Assembly (NCBI GenBank): GCA_002342065.1
Contig: DDPF01000011.1
Location: 91,958-155,957, forward strand
Length of the DNA stretch: 64,000 nucleotides
Reading direction: 5' to 3'
DNA from: Bacteroidetes bacterium UBA2475
Lineage (GTDB): Bacteria > Bacteroidota > Bacteroidia > B-17B0 > Aurantibacillaceae
The position numbers and the translations under genes were made by a program. The notes under the pieces were generated by a model that saw only the letters and a list, made by a program, of their open reading frames with translations, ran no database searches and was not told the DNA's origin. This document shows positions 32,401 through 40,920 of the stretch, piece by piece; the stretch's first letter is position 1, and each line of letters begins with the position of its first letter.

Positions 32401-34020
32401 GACACTCAGAAAAAAATTGATACCGAAGCCGCTGAAAAAGGTTTAGATCTTGAAGGTCCGGAGTTTATTAGTGTCCATCCCCGACAGGATTCGTTGCGCT
32501 TTTTTGCACCGGGAGCAAAATACAATTTAAAAAAATATATCATTAAATGTAAGAACGTGCCATACATTAATGTTGCCGATGCGAGGATGTTCCCTAACAA
32601 CGGCGATGTAACTATTTTTAAAAATGCTGTGATGGATACTCTGAGAAATTCTTCGATCTTAGCAAACACGGTTACAAAATTCCACACCATTAGAAATACA
32701 ACTACCAATATTTTTGGAAGAAGAAGTTATCTTGCTTCGGGTGAATATCAATACTTAGATGAGAACGAAAAACCGTACCTCATCAAATTCAATACTATTC
32801 GTCCGGATACAACCGGCCAAACAATTTCAGAGGGTTTGATCGATGAAAAAGAAAAATTCCAGTTCAATGATCATTTTAGTTTTGCGGGTAAAGTTTATTT
32901 ATTTGCAACCAACGAATTTTTATTTTATGAAGGCGGAACTAAAATTGTAAACAACTGTAAAAAAATTGGAAAATCTTACTTACAATTTACGGGCGAGATC
33001 AATCCAAAAGATATCCAGATCCCTATTCCTAAAAAAGCGTTGGATGTAAAAGGTGCAGCTGTTGGTACAGGTTTATTTTACAACCAGGATACGAACATGG
33101 TTTACGCTTCATTCTTATCCTTGCAAGGTGCAAGAAGTTCTAAAGATGTAATTGAGGCGGATGGTATTTTAACTTACGATAAAGAAAATGAAATGTACGA
33201 GATTTCTAATAAAGAAAAATTATTAGAAATGAGTTTACCTGGTAACTATGTAAGTTTAAGTACCACAAACTGTGAAATTTATACCGAAGGAAACTATAAT
33301 CTTAGTAATGATCTTGGCCAGGTAAAAGTAAAAAGTGTTGGTAATGCAAAATACAACACGGTTAACGACAGTATTAATTTTAATTTAATGCTGGTGGTAG
33401 ATTTCTTTTTTGAAGGAAGTGCTATTCGTAAAATGGCCAAAGATTTTGAATTGTATTTAGGAAGTTTAAATCCAACGCCATTTGAGGGAGACCTTTTCAA
33501 CCACGGTTTGATAGAAATTTTAGGTAAGGATAAAGGTGACAGGGCGCTTTCTGAATTGAACTTATATGGTAACTATAAAAAATTCCCTGATGAGTTGGAA
33601 AAGAACCTTGTGTTCAACGATGTAAAAATGAGTTACAATCGCGAGGCTAAAGCTTATTTATCAGAAGGAAAAATGCTTGGTGTAGGTAACATTCAAAAAA
33701 CCGAGATCTTTCGTTATATGACCGGGAAAATTCAAATTAAAAAACAAAGAGGAAAAGATCTTTTAGATATTTATATTGAAGCTGATCCAAACACTTGGTA
33801 TTATTTTACCTACTATAACGGAACGATGTTAGCGGTAAGTAGTAACGAGCAGTTTAATAAGGATGTAAAAGAATTAAAAAGCAAAAGTAAAAAAATGGAC
33901 GTTGATAAAGGTCCATCTTACCGTTTTGATGCTACCTCTGCCAAAAAGAAAGATGACTTTTTAAGGAAGATGAAACAAATTGGCGCTCTGGGTGATGAAG
34001 AAGAAAAGAAAGAGGAATAG
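29485..34020 (+). CDS. Giant secreted protein (1,511 residues) of unknown function
   Basis: A signal peptide (LLLIAFLLLSFFGHSQ) is followed by about 1,490 residues without a motif I know. The first 150 residues are helical (LNNYFIENTSNRLEAETYMR); the rest is beta-rich with many repeated short strands (ELVLKKNRQIDFNGTLSSG, LRFDGTFSSAGIFPSF), which recalls beta-taco or LptA/OstA-like folds, but this is impression only. The C-terminus is Lys/Glu-rich (GDEEEKKEE), with no T9SS tail and no membrane segment, so it is probably periplasmic. It is followed, after 61 bases, by the ABCG-type transporter and two small envelope proteins, suggesting a joint role. The long frame to TTG 29452 crosses the promoter and was not used. 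Confidence 0.75.
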   Translation: MLFGLKKQLLLIAFLLLSFFGHSQKGSQLSNDTVKFINDLNNYFIENTSNRLEAETYMRTFSRYWEENYITGYYKEATIKACNLMAAKRLKPVPFITGYFTALYTALEKKLAAETFQNWQLCLTKILAKKGNGGVQDLIVLGENMFRYNAFYKTPSYIYYAYQPNYKFDYDTIPKIIFKDITLIGVNPRGDSIAIEETSGVFYPNVGNFVGKSGKISWERCGLDKEVYAKIKRYTIDCKTGNYASDTATFVGKQFFDKAQVGRFSDRIITENGELTYPRFDSYSKRLVVKNIYPDVDYDGGFGMRGPKFVGSGTNSNPARIIFKRNSVKFLEISARSFGMSKDRIVANPGTVKFFLNKDSIYHPGLSFTYQVDKRLVTILRGEDGLQKTPFSNSFHKYDMYFEQILWQLDEPLMAFNFLPNNFQGEAYFESTDFYTRSKAESIRGNETVSPITKMIEYYNANEKPAQFTTVDFAKHIKFLAVDLRPIIFKMAIYGLIYYDPETDMIKVRQRLFDYADNLKHKHDYDIITLHSVTQTKNSSTKGYDTATIVRDNATLNLLNYDLTVRGVKQVLLSDTQKVFMFPKNGELVLKKNRQIDFNGTLSSGKFEFIGKDFVFDYDEFKVKMKTIDSIKIYVEAFEPDVNGNIPFKKVQTLIENVNGELRIDAPKNKSGWGRAPTFPSFQSFKESYAFYDKRSIFKGVYGKDKFYFKLDPFAIDSLDNFRNEALRFDGTFSSAGIFPSFREVLTLQKDYSLGFIRQTPEGGYPVYGGKGNFNAEIRLSNKGLRGGGDLNFSSSTSKVPDIIFFPDSANGNANTFDVKEGDSPEFPTAHGDTVRLHFMPYADLLQAFDIKKPFIAYKEKAEFRGRFDLTYKELTGNGKVDFEKADLSSGKILFVKRRFFSDTANFHLKAFNEDGFTFSTVNVNAKIDFDQRIGDFITNGEGSYVKFDKNQYIAFMDRFKWYMDSEEMELGDTQKKIDTEAAEKGLDLEGPEFISVHPRQDSLRFFAPGAKYNLKKYIIKCKNVPYINVADARMFPNNGDVTIFKNAVMDTLRNSSILANTVTKFHTIRNTTTNIFGRRSYLASGEYQYLDENEKPYLIKFNTIRPDTTGQTISEGLIDEKEKFQFNDHFSFAGKVYLFATNEFLFYEGGTKIVNNCKKIGKSYLQFTGEINPKDIQIPIPKKALDVKGAAVGTGLFYNQDTNMVYASFLSLQGARSSKDVIEADGILTYDKENEMYEISNKEKLLEMSLPGNYVSLSTTNCEIYTEGNYNLSNDLGQVKVKSVGNAKYNTVNDSINFNLMLVVDFFFEGSAIRKMAKDFELYLGSLNPTPFEGDLFNHGLIEILGKDKGDRALSELNLYGNYKKFPDELEKNLVFNDVKMSYNREAKAYLSEGKMLGVGNIQKTEIFRYMTGKIQIKKQRGKDLLDIYIEADPNTWYYFTYYNGTMLAVSSNEQFNKDVKELKSKSKKMDVDKGPSYRFDATSAKKKDDFLRKMKQIGALGDEEEKKEE

Positions 34021-34081
34021 TTCTGTTTTAGATCTCTAAATAAAAAATAATAATGATTAATTTAACGCCCTGTTTTAATTT

Positions 34082-37000
34082 ATGAGTGAGGAAATACTTC
34101 GGGCTTTAATGCAATTGTTTGCTATCATTGCAAAACAAGATGACGGTAGTGGCGACTCTGAGCGCAATTTTGTGCGTTCATTTTTAGCATTTCAATTAAA
34201 CAAAGCAAAAACAGAAGAGTACCTTGCTCTTTACGATAACTATTTAATTGGTAAGGAGGAAAAACCCGCCAAAGTTATTGAAGGAGAAGAAAATCCTGCG
34301 CCACGAAAACGAAAACTTACTTCCGTTTCCGACTCTTTAAAAACTCTTACTATTTGTCTTAAAATAAACAAAACACTTGCGCAAAAACAAAAAGTAATTG
34401 TATTGGTGCGTTTATTTGAATTATTAAAAGCAAACAATTCTTTTACTGAGCAAAGAGTTGAAATCATAAATACGGCCGCCGAAACATTTAATATTCCCGA
34501 AGAAGAAAGGCGCGCTGTTGAAACTTTTTTTACACATGCAGAAATTCCAGATGACATAGCCCAACATTTTGTAATTATTGATGATAACGCCGACAGAACA
34601 TCGAAAGCAAATCACATTCATTCCGAAGGATTAGATGGCGAGATAATGACCATTCGTTTTCCGAGTGTAAATTTATTATTTACAAGTTACACCGGTAATA
34701 ACGAACTTAACATTAATGGTATTCCGGTTAATCAATCCATTGTTTATTTATTAGCTCCTGGTAGTACTATCAGGGTTCCAAGAGGAACTATCTATTACTC
34801 TGATATAGTTGAGAAATTCCTTAATAAAACACAAGCTAATAAACTTAGTTTTGTTGTTGAGAATTTGGAATATAAATTTCCTGGTGGAAAAATTGGTTTA
34901 AGAGATATCAATATTTCAGAATCGCACAGTGCGCTTGTTGGAATTATGGGTGCCAGCGGTGCCGGCAAAACAACTTTGTTAAATGTGCTTTCAGGTATCG
35001 AAACGCCAAGTGCAGGAAGCATTCGTATTAATGGTTTAGATGTAACTAAAGATAAAACACAAATAAAAGGTTTAATAGGTTACATTTCGCAGGACGATCT
35101 TTTAATTGAAGAGTTAACTGTTTACCAAAATCTATATATCAACGCACAACTTTGTTTTAAAGATAAATCTGCAGAAGAATTAAAAACAATAGTTCTAGCT
35201 ACACTTGAAAATTTAGGTTTACTCGAAACCCGTGACATTATTGTTGGAAACGCGCTTAACAAAAAAATAAGCGGCGGTCAACGTAAACGTTTAAATATTG
35301 CATTAGACCTTATTCGCGAGCCGGCTATTTTGTTTGTTGATGAGCCTACTTCTGGTTTGTCATCTCGTGATTCTGAAAATGTAATGGATCTTTTAAAAGA
35401 ACTTTCTTTAAAGGGTAATTTGATTTTTGTGGTTATTCATCAGCCATCGTCCGACATTTTTAAAATGTTCGATAAGATCTGCGTGCTAGATGTTGGTGGT
35501 TATAATATTTATTACGGCAACCCGGTTGAAGCAGTAATGTATTTTAAAGAAGCTGCTAACCACGTTAATTGCGATGTGGGTGAATGCGAGCTTTGCGGTA
35601 ACGTTAATCCCGAATTGATCTTTAATATTTTAGAGAGCCAGGAGGTAGATGAGTATGGTAATTACACCGGCAATAGAAAAGTGCAACCTGAAGAATGGCA
35701 CAGTTCATTTAAAACAAATGTAAAGTTTCCCGATTTTAAAGAAGTAAAAGACAAGATCTTTAACTCGTTTAAAATTCCCGGCATCATTAAACAGTTGTTC
35801 GTTTTTATTAAGCGCGATCTTCTTTCCAAGATCGGAAACAAACAATATTTACTTATCAATCTATTAGAAGCCCCGGTTCTGGCGGCACTACTATCTTTTG
35901 TAATACGATATACTTCTCGCATAAAAGGCTCAGAATATATTTTCAGGGACAATGATAATGTGCCGGCTTATATTTTTATGTGCGTTATTGTTATGCTCTT
36001 TATTGGCTTAACAGTAAGTGCCGAAGAAATTTATAAAGACCGTAAAATATTAAAGCGCGAACGTTTTTTAAATCTTAGTCCATTTGCTTATTATCTTTCT
36101 AAGGTCAAAATATTATTTGTTATTTCTGCCATTCAAAGTTTATTATTTGTTTTAATTGGTAATTATATTATAGAATTAAAAGGCATGAACATGCAGTGCT
36201 GGTTTATGCTTTTTACAGTAGCCTGCTCTGCTAACTTAATTGGTTTAAATATTTCAAGTGCCTTTAATTCGGCAGTAACTATTTATATTTTAATTCCGCT
36301 TTTAATTATTCCACAATTAATTTTAGGGGGCGCCATGTTTACATATGATAAGCTAAACTCAGCTATTGGCGGAGGTTCCGGCGTTCCATATATTGCCAGC
36401 ATGATGCCTTCGCGCTGGGCTTATGAAGGGTTGATGGTTCAACAATTTAGGTATAATAATTACGAAGAACCTTTCTTTGATTTTGATAAGAACATTAGTC
36501 AGATAAATAATAAAATGACCTATTATATTCCGGAGTTAGTGCAAATTAGTACCGATGCTTTAAGATTATCAAAAGAAAAAGATGCCAAATCACAAGCTGA
36601 CCTAAAAGAAAAGATCAATATTATTCGCAATGAATTAAAGCGTGAGGCTAAAATAAATAAAGATATATTGTTTAACGACATGTCTTTCTTAACGCCTAAA
36701 AAATACTCTAATATTACTTTCGAAAATCTTAACAATCACTTTTTAAGATTGAACCGTTATTATAATTTCCAGTTCATTCGCTACGATCTAAAAAGGAATC
36801 TAAAACTTTCGAGTTTGGTAGATAGTAAAGAGGGTCAGGAAAGATTCCAGAGAATTAAGAACAAATACGCGAACGAGTATTTAGAAGACGTGGTTAGGAA
36901 GGAATATGTAAAAAATAAATATATTGTTGAGAATGAGCATTTAAACCAACAACTAGACCCTATTTATATAAACCCGCCAAATCAGTATATTTCCTACAAT

Positions 37001-37156
37001 ATTCACTTCTTTTCGCCCCATAAATACCTTTTTGGCAAGGAAATAAGCACTTTTTGGTTCAATTCGGTGGTAATTTGGTTCATTTCCCTGGTACTGTTTA
37101 TTCTTTTATATTTTGAAGTTCTTAAAAAAGCATTAAATTTGTTTAGCAAACGCTAG
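34082..37156 (+). CDS. ABCG-type ABC transporter with an N-terminal TerB-like region
   Basis: 1,024 residues. About 1-150: a helical TerB-like region (LMQLFAIIAKQDDGSGDSER, a metal-site-like acidic pattern). About 160-260: a small beta domain. About 265-500: ABC ATPase (Walker A GASGAGKTT near 290; signature SGGQRKR near 396; Walker B ILFVDEPTSGL). Last 430 residues: ABC2-type membrane part with six segments and a long insertion of about 200 residues before the last. This order (ATPase before membrane part) is of the ABCG class. Substrate unknown; the preceding giant protein and the two small exported proteins after it are likely partners. TerB assignment is by eye. Confidence 0.85.
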   Translation: MSEEILRALMQLFAIIAKQDDGSGDSERNFVRSFLAFQLNKAKTEEYLALYDNYLIGKEEKPAKVIEGEENPAPRKRKLTSVSDSLKTLTICLKINKTLAQKQKVIVLVRLFELLKANNSFTEQRVEIINTAAETFNIPEEERRAVETFFTHAEIPDDIAQHFVIIDDNADRTSKANHIHSEGLDGEIMTIRFPSVNLLFTSYTGNNELNINGIPVNQSIVYLLAPGSTIRVPRGTIYYSDIVEKFLNKTQANKLSFVVENLEYKFPGGKIGLRDINISESHSALVGIMGASGAGKTTLLNVLSGIETPSAGSIRINGLDVTKDKTQIKGLIGYISQDDLLIEELTVYQNLYINAQLCFKDKSAEELKTIVLATLENLGLLETRDIIVGNALNKKISGGQRKRLNIALDLIREPAILFVDEPTSGLSSRDSENVMDLLKELSLKGNLIFVVIHQPSSDIFKMFDKICVLDVGGYNIYYGNPVEAVMYFKEAANHVNCDVGECELCGNVNPELIFNILESQEVDEYGNYTGNRKVQPEEWHSSFKTNVKFPDFKEVKDKIFNSFKIPGIIKQLFVFIKRDLLSKIGNKQYLLINLLEAPVLAALLSFVIRYTSRIKGSEYIFRDNDNVPAYIFMCVIVMLFIGLTVSAEEIYKDRKILKRERFLNLSPFAYYLSKVKILFVISAIQSLLFVLIGNYIIELKGMNMQCWFMLFTVACSANLIGLNISSAFNSAVTIYILIPLLIIPQLILGGAMFTYDKLNSAIGGGSGVPYIASMMPSRWAYEGLMVQQFRYNNYEEPFFDFDKNISQINNKMTYYIPELVQISTDALRLSKEKDAKSQADLKEKINIIRNELKREAKINKDILFNDMSFLTPKKYSNITFENLNNHFLRLNRYYNFQFIRYDLKRNLKLSSLVDSKEGQERFQRIKNKYANEYLEDVVRKEYVKNKYIVENEHLNQQLDPIYINPPNQYISYNIHFFSPHKYLFGKEISTFWFNSVVIWFISLVLFILLYFEVLKKALNLFSKR

Positions 37157-37191
37157 CTCCTCATTATAAACATTAAAACATTTATTTTTTT

Positions 37192-37602
37192 ATGAAGACA
37201 AAATTATTTCTTGGGTTTAGCTTAATTTTTTTGAGCTGTTATGTAAAAGCGCAATGCGTTTCTGATAACTGCAATTCTAAACTGGGAACTTTTACCTATT
37301 TAAAAACTATTTATATTGATAATACAAAGTTGCAGGATAAACCTAATACCGTTACTTATTTATTCAGCAAAGGTTCTACTTATATGGTATTGTGTTGCGA
37401 TCAGGCAATAAAAGGCAGTCGTTTAATTGTAAATGTTTACGATAAGGACAAAAATTTAATTGCTACCAACAAACTAAAAAAGAAAGTTTATCCTTCTATC
37501 CAATACCCATGCAGCGCTACAGGAATTTATTATATAGAATCTTTTTATGAAGACTCTAAAGATCCTTGCGGTGTTAATATTTTAGGTTTTACAAAATCTT
37601 AA
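37192..37602 (+). CDS. Small secreted cysteine-rich protein
   Basis: 136 residues with a signal peptide (LIFLSCYVKAQ) and six cysteines in the mature part (CVSDNC, LCCD, PCS, PCG), which could form three disulfides. I do not recognise the family. It lies between the ABC transporter (35 bases) and a lipoprotein gene (22 bases) on the same strand, probably in the same operon. Confidence 0.65.
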   Translation: MKTKLFLGFSLIFLSCYVKAQCVSDNCNSKLGTFTYLKTIYIDNTKLQDKPNTVTYLFSKGSTYMVLCCDQAIKGSRLIVNVYDKDKNLIATNKLKKKVYPSIQYPCSATGIYYIESFYEDSKDPCGVNILGFTKS

Positions 37603-37624
37603 TCTTCTTTTTACAAAAAACATT

Positions 37625-38533
37625 ATGAAAAATTTTATCCAAATTGGTATTTATTTACTTATGCCTCTTTTTGCTTTAATGAGCTGTGGTGGCGATGAAG
37701 AGAAATTTGTTGAGAAGAAGGAAAATGAAGATACACTTCAAACAAAAATCAAACCAGACATTTCTGCCGAGGTGATCAATAACATCATCATGTCAATCCC
37801 TTCTCCTTTAGAAATGGCAACCATGCTAAAAGATAACGGCCAGGGTTACGATGCTAACTTGCTTAATCCATCAACAAATCTTATAAAATATAACACTAAT
37901 TATAAAGTAGCTTTTAATATTGGCGTGTATAGTGCAGACCTTGGATATATCAATATATACGAAAAAACGTTCTCTGCCATGAGTTATTTGCAAAACATTA
38001 AAGAGTTGGGCGATGAGATACACATTGGTCAGTTCTTTGATTTTGAAACTTTAAAACGTTTAGCAACCAACACTAAAAATTACGATTCATTGATCTTTAT
38101 CAGTACTGATAATTTTAATAAAATGGATGCGCATTTAAGAACGCAGAACAGAAATGAATTAAGCGTATTGATGATCTCTGGCGCATGGTTAGAAGGTGTG
38201 CACATTGCCTGCCAGGTGGCAAAATTAAAGCCTAACAAAGATCTTACAGAGCGTTTAGGTTTTGAAAAAATAAACCTAGATAACATTTTGGTTATTTTAA
38301 ATGCTTACAAGAACGATAAATATTTTGCGCAGATAGTAACTGAATTTGAAAAACTAAAACAGATCTACAGTAAAATAGAAATTAGCTACCAATATGTAGA
38401 GCCTGAAACAAAAGAAGTTAATGGGCAATTGGTGATCGTAAATAAAAGCAAGAGTACTGTAAATATTACAGACGAGCAACTTAAAGAGATCATTTCTGAA
38501 ATAGCAAGAGTAAGAGAGTTAATGATCAACTAG
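37625..38533 (+). CDS. Lipoprotein of the giant-protein/ABC operon
   Basis: 302 residues with a lipobox (FALMSCGGDE) and an acidic spacer; the rest is alpha-helical (MATMLKDNGQGYDANLLN, GDEIHIGQFFDFETLKRLA) with no membrane segment. I do not recognise a named family. Its stop overlaps that of the convergent DUF58 gene in the shared sequence CTAG (38530-38533). Confidence 0.7.
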   Translation: MKNFIQIGIYLLMPLFALMSCGGDEEKFVEKKENEDTLQTKIKPDISAEVINNIIMSIPSPLEMATMLKDNGQGYDANLLNPSTNLIKYNTNYKVAFNIGVYSADLGYINIYEKTFSAMSYLQNIKELGDEIHIGQFFDFETLKRLATNTKNYDSLIFISTDNFNKMDAHLRTQNRNELSVLMISGAWLEGVHIACQVAKLKPNKDLTERLGFEKINLDNILVILNAYKNDKYFAQIVTEFEKLKQIYSKIEISYQYVEPETKEVNGQLVIVNKSKSTVNITDEQLKEIISEIARVRELMIN

Positions 38534-39879
38534 ATCATACCCCTCGTTTTAATTTCTAAGTATTTATTTAAAGAGTTTACTGTTAATTGCTGCGGTGTTG
38601 TATAAACGCTTAAGATGCCGTATTGTTGTAACTCTTTGGTAATTTGCCTTTTTTCGAAATCAAATTTTTGCGCAATAGTTTGTTCGTATATCTGGAAAGT
38701 ATTTTGTGGCTTTTGTTCTAAAAGATCTTTTAACTCTGTATTCTCAAAAAAGATAACTACCACCAAATGTTGTGTGGCCATTTTGCGAATGTATTTTAAT
38801 TGCCTGCGCAAACCACTTAAGGTCTCAAAATTGGTGAACAATAATAACAAACTACGCTGGGTAATTTTTGCGCGGGTGAACGAAAGTAAATTTTCGTAAT
38901 TACTTTCTTCAAAATTTGTTTTAGCATTATACAAGCCTTCTTGCAAACGTAATAATTGATTTCCTTTTCTATCTGCATTTACTGCAACATTTATTTTGTT
39001 CGAGAAACCTATAAGTCCGGGCTTATCTTGTTTTATCCATGCCACATGCCCCAATACCAAACTTGCATTAATAGCATAATCCAATAAGGTCAATTCCTCA
39101 AAAGGCATTTTCATAATGCGGCCCATGTCTACCAAACAATACACTTGCTGCGCGCGCTCATCGCGGTAATGATTGATCATTAACTGGTTTTTACGTGCCG
39201 TAGCTTTCCAGTTTATTGTGCGAATGTCATCGCCGGTAACATATTCTTTAATTTGTTCGAATTCTGTACTGTGGCCGATACGTCTTATTTTTTTAACTCC
39301 TAATTCAGATAAACGATTACTAATCGCTAACAATTCGTATTGCCTCAGTTTTAAGAATGACGGATAACAAGGCAGCATAAAAGGCTCGTTAATTTTAATA
39401 TGGCGTTCAATTAAATTAATTGGCGAACACACAAATAAATTAATTAAACCAAAATGGTACTCACCTCTTTCTACCGGGCGTAATTGATAAGCAAACGTTT
39501 TTGATTCTGCTGTTTGCAAAAAAGAATCTATTTTAAAATCGCGTACCTGAAATTGTACTGGCAACTCGTCTATAATTGAAATTTTTATTTTGAATGGATA
39601 ATAATTTTGTACTTGTAACGAAAGATCGTTTACATCGCCATTACTTAAACGCTGGAACTTTGAACTACGGTGAGAACTTATCGGTTCGGTATTTCTAAAC
39701 AAAATAAAAACATCGATGGCGGTTGTAAAAACAAGAAATACCAATAAAAAAAATGCAATATCATAAAGTACAGTAAATAAGAAAGATAAAATAAACAGAA
39801 CAATCAGGCCAAAAATAGCTCTGTAAAACCATTTGGTCAATCTTATCTGTCTGAATATTTTTTTAAACTTATCGTACAT
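38530..39879 (-). CDS. DUF58 protein
   Basis: 449 residues: two membrane segments near the N-terminus (AIFGLIVLFILSFLFTVLY, IAFFLLVFLVFTTAIDVF), a beta region, then the DUF58 core (EFEQIKEYVTGDDIRTINWKATARKNQLMINHY). DUF58 proteins pair with MoxR ATPases, encoded here by the previous gene of the operon; the pair is thought to act as a chaperone or metal-insertion system, but the target is unknown. Confidence 0.88.
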   Translation of the reverse strand: MYDKFKKIFRQIRLTKWFYRAIFGLIVLFILSFLFTVLYDIAFFLLVFLVFTTAIDVFILFRNTEPISSHRSSKFQRLSNGDVNDLSLQVQNYYPFKIKISIIDELPVQFQVRDFKIDSFLQTAESKTFAYQLRPVERGEYHFGLINLFVCSPINLIERHIKINEPFMLPCYPSFLKLRQYELLAISNRLSELGVKKIRRIGHSTEFEQIKEYVTGDDIRTINWKATARKNQLMINHYRDERAQQVYCLVDMGRIMKMPFEELTLLDYAINASLVLGHVAWIKQDKPGLIGFSNKINVAVNADRKGNQLLRLQEGLYNAKTNFEESNYENLLSFTRAKITQRSLLLLFTNFETLSGLRRQLKYIRKMATQHLVVVIFFENTELKDLLEQKPQNTFQIYEQTIAQKFDFEKRQITKELQQYGILSVYTTPQQLTVNSLNKYLEIKTRGMI

Positions 39880-39914
39880 TTTATTACTTAACCAAAATGC
39901 TTTTCTTGGTGTTT

Positions 39915-39944
39915 CTCTGTGTCCTCAGTGCCTCAGTGGTTAAA
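39915..39944. repeat. Possible half copy of the CACATAG-type element
   Basis: The stretch CTCTGTGTCCTCAGTGCCTC followed by AGTGGTTAAA has the same ending (GTGGTTAA) and rhythm as the right ends of the elements at 7374 and 20715. It has no matching left end. It fills the 66-base gap between the DUF58 and MoxR genes. Confidence 0.4.
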
Positions 39945-39945
39945 C

Positions 39946-40920
39946 CTATCTTGGCACTTCTACCTTATCAATTATTTGTTGAATGATCGTGTCAACGCCA
40001 ACACCTTCCATTTCTTTCTCCGGGGTAAGCATTATTCTATGACGCAACACTGGGAATGCAACAAATTTAATATCATCGGGCGTTACAAAATCACGGTTTT
40101 GAATACATGCGTTTGCTTTTGCTGAATTTAAAATAGCAATAGATGCGCGAGGTGAAGCTCCCAAAAACAATCCTGAATTCTTACGCGTAGCCTGTACAAT
40201 TTGTGTAATGTATTTTATCAAATTTTCTTCGATCACAATTTTTGTGGTCAGTTTTTTAAGTTCATTGATAGAAGCTTTGTTTAAAACTTTACTTATTTTA
40301 TTAAGATCAATAATGTGCGAGTTGGTATGAAAATTCATTAGCATAATTCCTTCATCTTCTATCGAAGGATAACTAACATGGATCTTAAATAAAAAACGGT
40401 CAAGTTGTGCTTCCGGCAAACGATATGTTCCCTCCTGCTCTATTGGGTTTTGTGTTGCCAACACCATAAACGGCGGATCAAGTGGATAGGTCTTACCATC
40501 AACTGTAATTTGCCTTTCTTCCATAGCTTCAAATAAAGCAGCTTGTGTTTTTGCAGGAGAGCGGTTTATCTCATCGGTCAACACAATGTTCGCAAACAGT
40601 GGCCCTTTCTTAAATTCAAAATCTGCTGTTTTAGCGTTGAAGATAGAGGTACCAATAATATCACCTGGCATAAGATCGGGCGTAAACTGGATCCGCTTAA
40701 ATTCTGCATCAATTGTTTTGGCGAGCAATTTAGAGGTGAGGGTTTTTGCTACACCCGGCACACCTTCAATTAATACATGCCCATCGGCCAGTAAGGCAAT
40801 TAATAACAGATCTATTAATTGTTGTTGGCCAACAATATATTTCGAGACCTCATTTTTAACCCCTTGGGTCTTGCTTACCAGATCGCTAAGATCTATTCTG
40901 TTTTCAAATTGATTTTCCAT
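39946..40920 (-). CDS. MoxR-family AAA ATPase
   Basis: 324 residues with Walker A (IEGVPGVAKTLTSKLLA), Walker B (VLTDEINRSPAKTQAALFEAM), the MoxR-specific EERQITVDG and LATQNPIEQEGTYRLPEAQ loops, and the ASPRASIAI sensor region. It shares its first base with the stop of the DUF4350 gene, so translation is coupled. Acts with the DUF58 protein downstream. Confidence 0.95.
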   Translation of the reverse strand: MENQFENRIDLSDLVSKTQGVKNEVSKYIVGQQQLIDLLLIALLADGHVLIEGVPGVAKTLTSKLLAKTIDAEFKRIQFTPDLMPGDIIGTSIFNAKTADFEFKKGPLFANIVLTDEINRSPAKTQAALFEAMEERQITVDGKTYPLDPPFMVLATQNPIEQEGTYRLPEAQLDRFLFKIHVSYPSIEDEGIMLMNFHTNSHIIDLNKISKVLNKASINELKKLTTKIVIEENLIKYITQIVQATRKNSGLFLGASPRASIAILNSAKANACIQNRDFVTPDDIKFVAFPVLRHRIMLTPEKEMEGVGVDTIIQQIIDKVEVPR

